Shown: in pieces, positions 1-6,105 of the stretch
Layout: every line of letters begins with the position of its first letter
Position numbering within the stretch: position 1 is the first letter of the stretch
NCBI GenBank assembly: GCA_015492195.1
Contig: WGFP01000182.1
Coordinates: 1-6,268 of the forward strand
Origin: Acidiferrobacterales bacterium
Lineage (GTDB): Bacteria; Pseudomonadota; Gammaproteobacteria; Acidiferrobacterales; Sulfurifustaceae
Length of the DNA stretch: 6,268 nucleotides
Direction of reading: 5' to 3'
Notes under the pieces: generated by a model
The model's input: the letters and a program-made list of their open reading frames with translations, nothing else
What the model was told of the DNA's origin: nothing
Database searches by the model: none
Translations under genes and position numbers: made by a program

Positions 1-915
1 CACAAAATCAGTACCGCGGTCGTTCGCCATCTTCGTCAAGCGAGACATAACTTCAGGCTCAATCTCATCGAGATAGCCCGGGATTGCGGATTCCGGCCAG
101 ACAATCAGGTTGGCCTCCGGGGCCCGCATGCTCAGGCTAAGATACCGATCCATGATGGCCTGACGGTACTCGGGCGACCATTTGTTCCTAAGCGATACGT
201 TGCTTTGCACCAGCGCCACGCGTATCGCACCGTCCACCGGCCGCACCCACTCCGCCTTGCCGGCGAGCCACCCGCCCGCCCATAAAACCACAAGCACGGG
301 GAAATACCGGGTCCAGAATTTTCCGCGCTCGCGCCATCCCTGCGCAAGCAGGGCGGCGCTGAGCGCCACGGCGAAACTCACGCCGTAGACGCCGACCCAC
401 GGCGCATACCCCGACAAGGGGCTGTCGACCTGGCTGTAACCGAGGTGCAGCCAGGGGAAACCGGAAAGGAACCAGCTGCGTACCCATTCAAACAGCGTCC
501 ACAGCGCCGGCACTATCAGCACAAGGCGCAGGAATTCGCGGTCCTTGAAAAAACGCGCCTGCAACCAGCCCACCAGCGCGGGATATCCCGCCAGGATCGC
601 GACAAACAACAGCACGGCGATCCCGGCGAGCATTGCCGGCATGTTGCCGTAATTGTGCAGGCTGACATACACCCACGACACGCCGGCGCCGAACATGCCG
701 AGGCCGAACAAAAACCCGCGCCAGGCCGCCCGGCCCGCGCCGGCGTCCATCCAGAAGAGAAACAACAAAGCAGGAGCAATGAGGGCGAGCGGATACAACC
801 CGAAAGGTGAAAACGCCAGCGGGAGCAGCAGGCCGCAGAGCAGCGCCGCCCCGTCGACCCACCAGGGAGACAGCCCGGAAAGGTTACTTCGCGGCTTGCC
901 GGGCTTGTTTCGCAA
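1..915 (-). CDS. lnt: Apolipoprotein N-acyltransferase Lnt, N-terminal 305 residues (runs off the left edge)
   Basis: Lnt is an inner-membrane enzyme that adds the third acyl chain to the N-terminal cysteine of lipoproteins, using phospholipid as donor. An uninterrupted frame runs from 915 to the window edge. It has a basic start (residues 2-9), then hydrophobic segments at about 23-55, 67-87, 94-120, 128-150, 170-192 and 203-220, and then the beginning of the nitrilase-like periplasmic domain (IRVALVQSNV from 231). LIVWPESAIP at 270-279 carries the expected catalytic Glu (E275); the Lys and Cys of the triad would lie beyond the edge. Other family landmarks are SPFGLYPL (36-43), SWVYVSLHNYG (80-90) and EWVRSW (143-148). 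The family is usually about 500 residues, so roughly 40% is missing. No ATG precedes the first membrane segment. The TTG at 915 is the best start: an in-frame TGA lies five codons upstream, and it gives a 32-nt overlap with corC. There is no clear Shine-Dalgarno, so initiation is probably coupled to corC translation. Confidence 0.93.
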   Translation of the reverse strand, partial: MRNKPGKPRSNLSGLSPWWVDGAALLCGLLLPLAFSPFGLYPLALIAPALLFLFWMDAGAGRAAWRGFLFGLGMFGAGVSWVYVSLHNYGNMPAMLAGIAVLLFVAILAGYPALVGWLQARFFKDREFLRLVLIVPALWTLFEWVRSWFLSGFPWLHLGYSQVDSPLSGYAPWVGVYGVSFAVALSAALLAQGWRERGKFWTRYFPVLVVLWAGGWLAGKAEWVRPVDGAIRVALVQSNVSLRNKWSPEYRQAIMDRYLSLSMRAPEANLIVWPESAIPGYLDEIEPEVMSRLTKMANDRGTDFV

Positions 916-1777
916 CAGGGGTAACTTTCAATAGATGTACGCGCCGACTGTCGGCGCGCAGCACTTCAAACTGCAAGTCTTCAATAACGACTTTCTCGCC
1001 GCGTTTGGGAAGATGTCCCAGCGTGGTCATCACCAAACCGCCCACGGTGTCGATCTCCTCGTCACTGAAGCCGGTCTTAAAGTGGTCGTTGAAATCCGAG
1101 ATCGGCGTGAGCCCCTTGACGACAAACTCACCTTTGTCGCGCGGTATGATCATGACGTCATCGTCGATGTCGTATTCATCCGCGATCTCGCCGACGATCT
1201 GTTCCAAAACGTCCTCGATGGTAATCAATCCCGCCACGCCGCCGTATTCATCCACCACGATCGCCATGTGATTGCGGTTTACACGGAATTCACGCAGTAG
1301 CACGTTGAGGCGCTTGCTCTCGGGCACAAAAACCGCCGGGCGCATCATGTCGTGGATATTAAAGCGCGCGCGTTTCTTTTTATCCATATGAAAATAACGC
1401 AGCAGGTCCTTCGCCAGCAGTATCCCGATCACCTTGTCCTTGTCCCCGTCTATCATCGGAAACCGCGAATGGCCGGACTCGATGACCATGGGCAGGTAAA
1501 CCTCCGGCGGCGTGTTCTTGTCCACCACGTCCATCTGCGCGCGCGGCACCATGATGTCGCGCACCTTCATCTCCGAGACCTGAAACACGCCCTCAATCAT
1601 GTCGAGGGAGTCGCGGTCGAGGAGATCGCGCTTCTGCGCGTCGCGCAGAACCTCGATCAGGGCTTCACGCGTGGCGGGTTCGCCGAGCAGGGCCTGGCTC
1701 AGCCGGTCCAGGAGCGATCGCGCCGGCGCGCCGCCGGTATCAGCGGCACCATCGGCATTGTCGTTTTCCTGGTTCAT
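884..1777 (-). CDS. corC: CorC/YbeX, CBS-pair protein
   Basis: This 297-residue soluble protein belongs to the CorC/HlyC family, linked to magnesium and cobalt resistance or efflux. In the ybeX-type operon it has also been tied to ribosome and magnesium homeostasis. An acidic, low-complexity N-terminus (1-20) precedes a helical segment. The first CBS motif is at about 72-132, starting VRDIMVPRAQM. The second is at about 141-198, ending in the family signature DEYGGVAGLITIEDVLEQIV (from 176). A C-terminal CorC_HlyC domain follows at about 210-288. There is no DUF21 membrane domain, which separates it from larger CorB/HlyC-like transport proteins. The ATG at 1777 fits the family start and lies 21 nt past the ybeY stop, although no strong Shine-Dalgarno is visible. 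Its 3' end overlaps the inferred lnt start. The exact biochemical role of this subfamily remains unsettled. Confidence 0.95.
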   Translation of the reverse strand: MNQENDNADGAADTGGAPARSLLDRLSQALLGEPATREALIEVLRDAQKRDLLDRDSLDMIEGVFQVSEMKVRDIMVPRAQMDVVDKNTPPEVYLPMVIESGHSRFPMIDGDKDKVIGILLAKDLLRYFHMDKKKRARFNIHDMMRPAVFVPESKRLNVLLREFRVNRNHMAIVVDEYGGVAGLITIEDVLEQIVGEIADEYDIDDDVMIIPRDKGEFVVKGLTPISDFNDHFKTGFSDEEIDTVGGLVMTTLGHLPKRGEKVVIEDLQFEVLRADSRRVHLLKVTPVAKQARQAAK

Positions 1778-1798
1778 GGATGAGATGGGAATGGCAAA

Positions 1799-2251
1799 TT
1801 AGGCGTAGGGGTCGGCAAAACCCAGGCGCTTGAGAATCCGGGCCTCGATGTTTTCCATCACCGCGGCGCCCTTTTTTGTTTCATGATCATAACCCCGCAG
1901 ATGCATTATACCGTGAACCACCATGTGCGCCCAATGAGCCTTTTCCGGCACCGCCTTGGCGCGCGCCTCGCGGCGCACCACAGGCGCGCAGATCACCAGA
2001 TCGCCCAGAATATCGCTGCGTACCCCGGGCGGATTTTCAAACGGAAACGACAAAACGTTCGTCGGCCCTTTTTTGTTGCGGTACCGTTTATTAAGTGCAG
2101 CGCTTTCCGCCCGACCCACAATCCGCACGCCCACGGCGACGCTTTTGCGTCTCAGTCCCTTGAGGGCGGCGCGCGCCCATCGGGTGATCGCCGGTTTGGT
2201 CGGCGCGCCGGGGGGTTTGACGACGTACTGCACGTTCACCGTCACGTTCAT
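1799..2251 (-). CDS. ybeY: Endoribonuclease YbeY (rRNA maturation factor)
   Basis: YbeY is a zinc-dependent single-strand endoribonuclease involved in 16S rRNA 3'-end maturation and ribosome quality control in the cytoplasm. The protein has 150 residues, typical for the family. The zinc site HGIMHLRGYDH is at 113-123, with ligands H113, H117 and H123. The conserved upstream segment NKRYRNKKGPTNVLSFPFE (54-72) and the DILGDLVIC strand (80-88) are also present. The ATG at 2251 overlaps the phoH stop codon by 4 nt (ATGA), a sign of translational coupling, with AGGA directly before the start. The N-terminal strand (MNVTVNVQYV) matches the usual beginning. The C-terminus RLGFADPYA is ordinary for the family. 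Adjacent phoH and ybeY genes are common and their products are thought to act together in RNA metabolism. Nothing is missing or broken. Confidence 0.96.
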   Translation of the reverse strand: MNVTVNVQYVVKPPGAPTKPAITRWARAALKGLRRKSVAVGVRIVGRAESAALNKRYRNKKGPTNVLSFPFENPPGVRSDILGDLVICAPVVRREARAKAVPEKAHWAHMVVHGIMHLRGYDHETKKGAAVMENIEARILKRLGFADPYA

Positions 2252-3237
2252 TCCTGCTCGGTACGCCGCGACTTGCCTTGCCGGTCGCGCTCACCGTAAG
2301 CCTCAACGATCTTTTGCACCAGGGGATGACGCACGACGTCCTGCGACGTGAAGTGGGTGAAGGTGATGCCCTCGACGTTTCGCAGGATATCCATCGCCTG
2401 CTTGAGGCCCGAAAGCTGGGTCCGGCGCAGGTCGATCTGGGTGATGTCGCCGGTGATGACGGCGGTGGTACCGAATCCGATGCGCGTGAGGAACATCTTC
2501 ATTTGTTCCGCGGTCGTGTTCTGCGCTTCGTCCAGAATGATGAAAGACTCGTTGAGTGTGCGCCCGCGCATGTAGGCGAGCGGCGCGAGCTCAATAATGT
2601 TTTTTTCCAGCAGCTTCCCGACTCTCTCGAAACCGAGCATCTCATGTAGCGCGTCATACAACGGGCGCAGATAAGGATCGACTTTCTGCCCCAGGTCCCC
2701 CGGCAGAAATCCGAGACGCTCGCCCGCCTCGACCACCGGTCGCACGAGGATGATGCGTTGCGCCCGGCTGGTTTCGAGCGCGTCCACGGCACAGGCCACC
2801 GCCAGATAGGTCTTGCCGGTACCGGCGGGACCGATGCAGAAATTGATATCGTGGGTCAGAATGTTGCGCACGTATTCCCGCTGCCGCGGGCTGCGGGCCC
2901 GAATCAGGCGCTTGGGCGTGCGCAGGTTTGTCTCCTGTTCGCCCCCGTCTTCCGACGACTGTAGAGCGAGTTGCTGCAAGGCCACGTGTATGCCCGACAG
3001 CGTCAGGGTTTCATTGTTGGCGGTGGCGTTGTAGAGCTCCTTCAAAAACCGCTCGGCGTCACGGCTGCTCTTGGACTCGCCGGTGATGCGGAAGGCATTG
3101 CCGCGGTTGGCGATCTCCACGCCCAGGTAGTCCTCGATCTGCCGGATGTGCTCGTCGTGCTGCCCGCACAGGTTGGCCAGCCGGCGGTTGTCGACGGGTG
3201 TCAGATTGAATGTGATTTGCTTGAGTTTTGCGCTCAA
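2248..3237 (-). CDS. phoH: PhoH-like ATPase (YbeZ)
   Basis: This 329-residue cytoplasmic P-loop ATPase belongs to the PhoH/YbeZ family. An N-terminal KH-like region (about 10-70) suggests RNA contact. The ATPase core follows, with Walker A GPAGTGKT at 136-143 and Walker B FIILDEAQ at 232-239. A threonine-glycine-aspartate sensor strand is in TGDITQID (262-269), and DVVRHPLV (300-307) holds the conserved Arg. APLAYMRGRTLN (218-229) and EAGERLGFLPGDLGQKVDPY (170-189) are family signatures. The gene begins 27 nt after the miaB stop. No ATG or GTG is available: the frame is closed by TAA ten codons upstream of the TTG at 3237, and that TTG matches the usual family N-terminus (KQITFNLTPVDNRRLANLCG). 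No Shine-Dalgarno is seen, so initiation may be weak or coupled. The 3' end overlaps ybeY by 4 nt. YbeZ is thought to partner YbeY in rRNA processing; the exact substrate is not visible here. Confidence 0.94.
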   Translation of the reverse strand: MSAKLKQITFNLTPVDNRRLANLCGQHDEHIRQIEDYLGVEIANRGNAFRITGESKSSRDAERFLKELYNATANNETLTLSGIHVALQQLALQSSEDGGEQETNLRTPKRLIRARSPRQREYVRNILTHDINFCIGPAGTGKTYLAVACAVDALETSRAQRIILVRPVVEAGERLGFLPGDLGQKVDPYLRPLYDALHEMLGFERVGKLLEKNIIELAPLAYMRGRTLNESFIILDEAQNTTAEQMKMFLTRIGFGTTAVITGDITQIDLRRTQLSGLKQAMDILRNVEGITFTHFTSQDVVRHPLVQKIVEAYGERDRQGKSRRTEQE

Positions 3238-3264
3238 AGTGGGTGATCGGACAAAAAGCCTTAT

Positions 3265-4641
3265 TTAAGTAGACAGAAAACAGGGGGCTGAATCAAGCGC
3301 GGCGGGCTTGGGGCTGGAAATAAGCCGTCCCCGCAGGGAAGAGGCCGAGGCCTCGGTAATCTCGACCTCGATAAACCGGCCGATCAGATCGCCGCCGGCG
3401 CCGGCAAAATTGACCACCCGGTTGTTTTCGGTGCGGCCGGAAAGCTCGCGCGGGTTCTTGCGCGCCGGCCCCTCCACCAGGATGCGCTGCGTGGTCCCGA
3501 TCATCCGCCGGCCGATCTCCGCCGCCATCCGGGCGTTGCGTTGCTGGAGCACCGCCAGCCGCTGCCGCTTGACCTCCTCGGGCGTGTCATCGGGGAGGAG
3601 CGCCGCCGGGGTGCCGGGGCGCGCGCTGTAGAGGAAGCTGTACGAGGTATCAAAACCCACCTCTTCCACCAGATCCAGGGTCGCCTGGAAATCCGCCTCG
3701 GTTTCACCCGGAAACCCGACGATCAGGTCGGTGGTAATGCTGATGTCCGGGCGCACGGCGCGCAGCTTCCGAATTTTGGACTTGTATTCAAAAACGGTAT
3801 GCCCGCGCTTCATCAGCGCAAGAATCCGGTCGGAGCCGCTTTGCACCGGCAGGTGCAAGTGATTGGCAAGTGTCGGCACCTCGGCATAGGCCGCGATCAG
3901 GCGCTCGCCGAACTCGACCGGATGCGAGGTGGTAAAGCGGATACGGCCGATGCCGTCGACCTCGGCGATGTATTCAATCAGCCGCGCCAAGTCGGCAACA
4001 CCGCCGTCATGCATCGGCCCGCGGTAGGCGTTGACGTTTTGCCCAAGCAAAGTGACTTCCCGGACGCCGCCTTCGGCCAAGTGCACGACTTCCGCGATCA
4101 CGTCGTCAAACGGGCGGCTGAATTCCTCGCCACGGGTGTAAGGGACGACGCAGAAACTGCAATACTTGCTGCAGCCCTCCATGATGGACACGTACGCCCG
4201 CACACCGTCTGCGCGCGGCGCCGGCAGGCGGTCGAATTTCTCGATCTCCGGGAAGGACACGTCCACGGCGGCTTTATGCCCGGCCAGAGCGCGGTCCAGC
4301 AACGCCGGCAGGCGATGCAGGGTCTGGGGGCCGAACACCAGGTCGACATAGGGCGCGCGCCGGATGATCGCCCGACCTTCCTGGCTGGCGACACACCCCC
4401 CGACGCCGATGATGGTTCCCGGGCGCTGATGCTTCAGGTCGCGCCACATCCCAAGCTGGGAAAACACCTTTTCCTGCGCCTTTTCCCGGATCGAGCAGGT
4501 GTTGAGCAACAGCACGTCGGCCTCGGATGGATCCGGGGTGACCTCAAGGCCGTGGCTTTTCGCGAGCACATCCGCCATGCGCGCGGAGTCGTACTCGTTC
4601 ATCTGACAGCCGAAGGTTTTGATGTGGAGCTTGTGCACCAT
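3265..4641 (-). CDS. miaB: tRNA-2-methylthio-N6-dimethylallyladenosine synthase MiaB
   Basis: MiaB is a radical-SAM methylthiotransferase that converts i6A37 to ms2i6A37 in tRNAs reading UNN codons. At 458 residues it is close to the usual length. The N-terminal MTTase domain has the three auxiliary cluster cysteines C12 (FGCQMN), C49 (NTCSIR) and C83 (GGCVA). The radical-SAM domain has C157, C161 and C164 in GCSKYCSFC, followed by VVPYTRGEE. A substrate-binding C-terminal TRAM domain covers about 385-447. Other family landmarks are LLGQNVNAYRG, HLPVQSGSDRIL and DLIVGFPGETE. The ATG at 4641 gives the expected N-terminus and is the first gene of the operon. It has a TACAAT -10 element upstream but no good Shine-Dalgarno. 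Isopentenyl substrate for this step would come from MiaA, encoded elsewhere. The gene looks intact. Confidence 0.97.
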   Translation of the reverse strand: MVHKLHIKTFGCQMNEYDSARMADVLAKSHGLEVTPDPSEADVLLLNTCSIREKAQEKVFSQLGMWRDLKHQRPGTIIGVGGCVASQEGRAIIRRAPYVDLVFGPQTLHRLPALLDRALAGHKAAVDVSFPEIEKFDRLPAPRADGVRAYVSIMEGCSKYCSFCVVPYTRGEEFSRPFDDVIAEVVHLAEGGVREVTLLGQNVNAYRGPMHDGGVADLARLIEYIAEVDGIGRIRFTTSHPVEFGERLIAAYAEVPTLANHLHLPVQSGSDRILALMKRGHTVFEYKSKIRKLRAVRPDISITTDLIVGFPGETEADFQATLDLVEEVGFDTSYSFLYSARPGTPAALLPDDTPEEVKRQRLAVLQQRNARMAAEIGRRMIGTTQRILVEGPARKNPRELSGRTENNRVVNFAGAGGDLIGRFIEVEITEASASSLRGRLISSPKPAALDSAPCFLST

Positions 4642-4666
4642 AGGTTACGGATTTTGTAGAAAAAAT

Positions 4667-4672
4667 ATTGTA
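4667..4672 (-). promoter_or_regulatory. Probable -10 element of the miaB operon promoter
   Basis: On the minus strand TACAAT (5 of 6 matches to the sigma-70 -10 consensus) is followed by an AT-rich stretch. It would start transcription near 4660, giving a 5' leader of about 19 nt before the miaB ATG. The -35 region at the right distance (around TTCCTA) is a poor match, so the promoter may be weak or activator-dependent. It lies downstream of the terminator at 4736-4768, so miaB is probably transcribed independently of the small gene upstream. Confidence 0.5.
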
Positions 4673-4735
4673 ACCCACCGTCTGCGGATAGGAAATTCCG
4701 GCTCGCCCGCGACCCCTGCGCGCGGCGTGGGGGCC

Positions 4736-4768
4736 AAAAAAACGCGGGCGACTTAGGCCGCCCGCGTT
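4736..4768 (-). terminator. Strong intrinsic terminator after the small membrane-protein gene
   Basis: A perfect 10-bp GC-rich inverted repeat (AACGCGGGCG / CGCCCGCGTT, arms 4741-4750 and 4759-4768) encloses an 8-nt loop. Read on the minus strand it is followed immediately by a run of seven T, the classic rho-independent layout. It starts 24 nt beyond the stop codon of the 51-residue gene, so it ends that transcript and insulates miaB. On the plus strand the stem is followed only by a mixed CGGTTTACC sequence, so termination in that direction would be weaker. Confidence 0.9.
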
Positions 4769-4792
4769 CGGTTTACCGTCGATATTTTGTAT

Positions 4793-4948
4793 TTAGCTTT
4801 TGTCGCTAATGCGCGGAATAATCGCGATCAGCAGCGCAATAACTGACACGATGAAGATAAAAACAATGTTTTCAAGGAGTACAGAATACGTCGAGGCCAA
4901 ATACGTGACAAACGACGGTATCCCAACCCATAAACCCCATTTCAGCAT
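4793..4948 (-). CDS. Small hydrophobic membrane protein, 51 residues, unrecognised
   Basis: The frame encodes 51 residues beginning MLKWGLWVGIPSF and ending IPRISDKS. Two hydrophobic stretches are visible: residues 4-25, containing Gly and Pro, and residues 28-45, rich in Ile, Val and Leu (NIVFIFIVSVIALLIAII), which is a clear membrane segment. A short polar tail follows. I do not recognise a family. Evidence for a real gene is a near-consensus ribosome binding site AGGAGAG (4955-4961) six nt before the ATG, a clean stop, and a strong intrinsic terminator 24 nt downstream. A possible hairpin leader lies directly upstream. It is a single-gene unit between the hicAB region and the miaB operon. 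Roles such as membrane stress peptide or small regulator are possible, but nothing in the sequence selects one. The toxin-like possibility (a small hydrophobic peptide with a structured leader) is inference only. Confidence 0.72.
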   Translation of the reverse strand: MLKWGLWVGIPSFVTYLASTYSVLLENIVFIFIVSVIALLIAIIPRISDKS

Positions 4949-4954
4949 ACCGCA

Positions 4955-4961
4955 CTCTCCT
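4955..4961 (-). promoter_or_regulatory. Ribosome binding site of the small membrane-protein gene
   Basis: AGGAGAG on the minus strand lies six nt before the ATG at 4948. It is one of the two best Shine-Dalgarno sequences in the window, and it decides both the start and the reality of this short gene. It abuts the 3' arm of the leader hairpin described at 4962-5032. Confidence 0.75.
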
Positions 4962-5032
4962 AAAAGGAAACCGGTCTGCGGAAAGGAGCGCGCGGCCCGT
5001 CGTCATTCCCTTCATTCCGCAGAGGTCCTTTT
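4962..5032 (-). promoter_or_regulatory. Possible leader hairpin before the small membrane-protein gene
   Basis: Two nested perfect inverted repeats are seen. The outer arms are AAAAGGA/TCCTTTT (5026-5032 with 4962-4968). The inner arms are TCTGCGGAA/TTCCGCAGA (5015-5023 with 4975-4983). They are separated by a 2 versus 6 nt internal loop and cap a 31-nt apical region. Read on the minus strand the structure ends exactly where the AGGAGAG ribosome binding site begins. It could be a 5' leader structure that tunes translation or stability. No riboswitch class is recognised and no clear promoter upstream was found, so it is not certain that the RNA includes the whole element. Confidence 0.4.
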
Positions 5033-5048
5033 GATAGTCCTTAAGTTT

Positions 5049-5062
5049 GGCCCGCGCGGGCC
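5049..5062. repeat. 14-bp GC palindrome
   Basis: GGCCCGCGCGGGCC is a perfect palindrome. The symmetry extends outward through GTTT/GAAC (5045-5066) if a T-G pair is allowed, which favours a plus-strand RNA hairpin. No T-run follows on either strand, so it is not an evident intrinsic terminator. It may be a hairpin in the untranslated gap or a protein-binding site; its function is unknown. Confidence 0.5.
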
Positions 5063-5118
5063 GAACCTCAAGCCGGAAACGACGCAAGGCGAAGAATCAA
5101 GGACAGCCGGACGATCAT

Positions 5119-5360
5119 ATGATTATCAATAACTTACACACCATTCCGCGAACAGGCGCGCCTAACAACCCGACAAGCGGCGTAAAGACTGATTGAAGAG
5201 TACGGGAATAACCGAGCGTGAATGGACGGTCTATGCCTACCGCTTGGATGCCGACGAAAGGACAAACAGCGAACTAACCGTACCGGTTGACCGCCTAAGG
5301 GTCCGCGCTGGCGGGCAGGGATCAGAATACTTAAAAAAACGCCAACTCTTTTTTGGTTGA
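5119..5360 (+). other. Two overlapping short frames, possible gene remnant
   Basis: An ATG at 5119 opens 25 codons (beginning MIINNLHTIPRTG) and stops with TGA at 5194-5196. A second frame begins with TTG at 5193, overlapping that stop, and runs 55 codons to TGA at 5358. The second has a protein-like composition, with alternating charged and hydrophobic residues (TEREWTVYAYRLDADE, ELTVPVDRLRVRAGG). The two could be one gene split by a frameshift, or chance frames. Neither has a convincing Shine-Dalgarno and I recognise no family. The 5' frame is Asn/Pro/Thr-rich and could be a disordered N-terminus. If functional, it would be the only plus-strand gene in the window. The call rests on appearance alone. 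Confidence 0.25.
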
Positions 5361-5443
5361 TCCGCGGTTAGCTAAGGATCCCCGCTTCTTGTCAGAAAAT
5401 AAGTCTGTCCCGGTTTTGGGGATTATTTGCCAGGGGCAACGCC

Positions 5444-5872
5444 CTATGCGACACGCACCTCCGCGTGGCGACCGAGAACGGCCAGCGCATGTTCCAGGCG
5501 CTCGGCCTTGGTGGCATGATAGGGGTCGAGCATGCGGCGAGCTTCCTTCTCGTCGATATGCAGGCGCCTTGCAAGCTCAACGCGGGTGATACCGCACTCG
5601 CGCATTGTGAGATAAAGCGCCGCCTTCAGGGCCGTCTGCACGGGGACGGCAACAAGCCGCTCGCCGCGCTTGGCGCGGGAAGCGACCGGAATCTCAAGCC
5701 CGTCCATGATCCGTCCTTCGATCGCCGCCTGGAGCGCCCCCGCGGCCTCCTCCGGGCACTTGGCCAGGGTATCCGCCTGGGTAATGGCCTCCGGCATATC
5801 GCGAAACGACACGACGTAACCCCCGTCCTTACGGTCGCGGGTAAAACGGGCCGGATAAACAAATTCACGCAT
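5444..5872 (-). CDS. hicB: HicB antitoxin with C-terminal DNA-binding domain
   Basis: HicB neutralises the HicA mRNA interferase by direct binding and represses its own operon. The protein has 142 residues. The N-terminal HicB fold covers about 1-60: a strand with YPARFTRDRKDGGYVVSFRDMPEAITQADT, then the helix KCPEEAAGALQAAIEGRIMDG. A linker strand (RLVAVPVQTALKAALYLTMREC) leads to a helix-turn-helix, ITRVELARRLHIDEKEARRMLDPYHATKAERLEHALAVLG (95-134), of the XRE-like type found in longer HicB proteins. The start was set at the ATG at 5872, because GGAGGG (5878-5883) lies 5 nt before it. A longer version from TTG at 5890 would overlap the hicA stop but lacks such support. The ATG follows hicA by 14 nt, so toxin and antitoxin share one transcript. 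The protein probably binds the palindrome at 6109-6128. Nothing indicates inactivation. Confidence 0.92.
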   Translation of the reverse strand: MREFVYPARFTRDRKDGGYVVSFRDMPEAITQADTLAKCPEEAAGALQAAIEGRIMDGLEIPVASRAKRGERLVAVPVQTALKAALYLTMRECGITRVELARRLHIDEKEARRMLDPYHATKAERLEHALAVLGRHAEVRVA

Positions 5873-5877
5873 AACGT

Positions 5878-5883
5878 CCCTCC
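5878..5883 (-). promoter_or_regulatory. Ribosome binding site of hicB
   Basis: GGAGGG on the minus strand, 5 nt before ATG 5872, fixes the hicB start at codon 7 of the longer frame. Its strength contrasts with the absence of any Shine-Dalgarno in front of hicA. This would favour antitoxin synthesis over toxin synthesis from the shared mRNA. Confidence 0.8.
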
Positions 5884-5886
5884 ATA

Positions 5887-6099
5887 TCAAATATCATCAC
5901 GCGACAGGCCAAGCTGCTTGAGCATCGCATGCAACGTTCCGGTCTTGAGTTCGTCCTTCGGGTTGCGAACCACGGTTCGGCGGTCGCCCAGAATCAGGAT
6001 GCCGTGACTGCCCTTGCCAAGGTCGGGACGCCATTCGAAGCGCATGCCGCGATCCTTCGCATACCGTTGCACCCGTCGGATGAACTCGTTCCCTCGCAC
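5887..6099 (-). CDS. hicA: HicA toxin, mRNA interferase
   Basis: HicA is a small double-stranded-RNA-binding-fold toxin that cleaves mRNAs and blocks translation until bound by HicB. The 70-residue protein has the family layout. An N-terminal helix (NEFIRRVQRYAKDRGM) is followed by a strand with the catalytic His in KGSHGILI (H32). Next come a beta hairpin with RRTVVRNPKDELKTGT (40-55) and the C-terminal helix LHAMLKQLGL. The catalytic residue is present, so the toxin looks active. The start is GTG at 6099; the next Met (residue 19) would remove the first helix. The GTG directly follows the TAA of the truncated reductase frame and has no Shine-Dalgarno. The predicted transcription start is the G of this codon, so the mRNA may be leaderless. 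hicB follows after 14 nt. HicAB pairs often move horizontally, which fits the disrupted neighbour. Confidence 0.93.
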   Translation of the reverse strand: MRGNEFIRRVQRYAKDRGMRFEWRPDLGKGSHGILILGDRRTVVRNPKDELKTGTLHAMLKQLGLSRDDI

Positions 6100-6105
6100 T
6101 TAGTG

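Larger units (their letters stand above)
4949..5443. other. Gap of about 495 bp without a recognised gene
   Basis: Between the small membrane-protein gene and hicB there is no recognisable protein or RNA gene. The gap holds the leader hairpin (4962-5032), the GC palindrome (5049-5062), an AT-rich spot with the palindrome ATCATATGAT (5114-5123), two short overlapping plus-strand frames (5119-5196 and 5193-5360), and A- and T-runs around 5333-5354. No tRNA-like fold, CRISPR repeat or insertion-sequence end was identified. The base composition is less GC-rich and more uneven than in the operon, as expected of an accessory junction. Confidence 0.6.

Noticed and set aside
445..810. Long plus-strand frame of 121 codons opposite lnt
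   Set aside because: It is a shadow of the lnt membrane domain, low in complexity and without family resemblance. The minus-strand frame is clearly Lnt.
3246..3253. ATCGGACA, identical to one arm of the hicAB operator, just upstream of phoH
   Set aside because: The second arm is absent and the half-site lies inside an operon. A chance 8-mer match is plausible.
3541..4659. Plus-strand frame of 372 codons opposite miaB
   Set aside because: It lies almost entirely opposite the strongly supported miaB gene. Its length reflects high-GC codon structure on the other strand, and no motifs were seen.
4800..5132. Plus-strand frame of 110 codons across the small membrane gene
   Set aside because: It runs antisense through the 51-residue gene, its ribosome binding site and the leader hairpin, has no Shine-Dalgarno, and its translation looks random.
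5333..5357. Possible weak terminator for hicB (CCAA/TTGG stem followed by seven T on the minus strand)
   Set aside because: The stem is only 4 bp of mostly A-T pairs and lies about 90 nt past the hicB stop. This is too weak to call.
5399..5420. AATAAGTCTGTCCCGG-like sequence, vaguely like motifs near transposase-associated repeats
   Set aside because: There is a single copy, with no transposase, inverted partner or target duplication in the window, so a mobile-element claim is unsupported.
5873..5890. Longer hicB beginning at TTG 5890 and overlapping hicA by 4 nt
   Set aside because: The added residues (MIWRDV) are encoded by the ribosome binding site region itself, and ATG 5872 has ideal spacing from GGAGGG.
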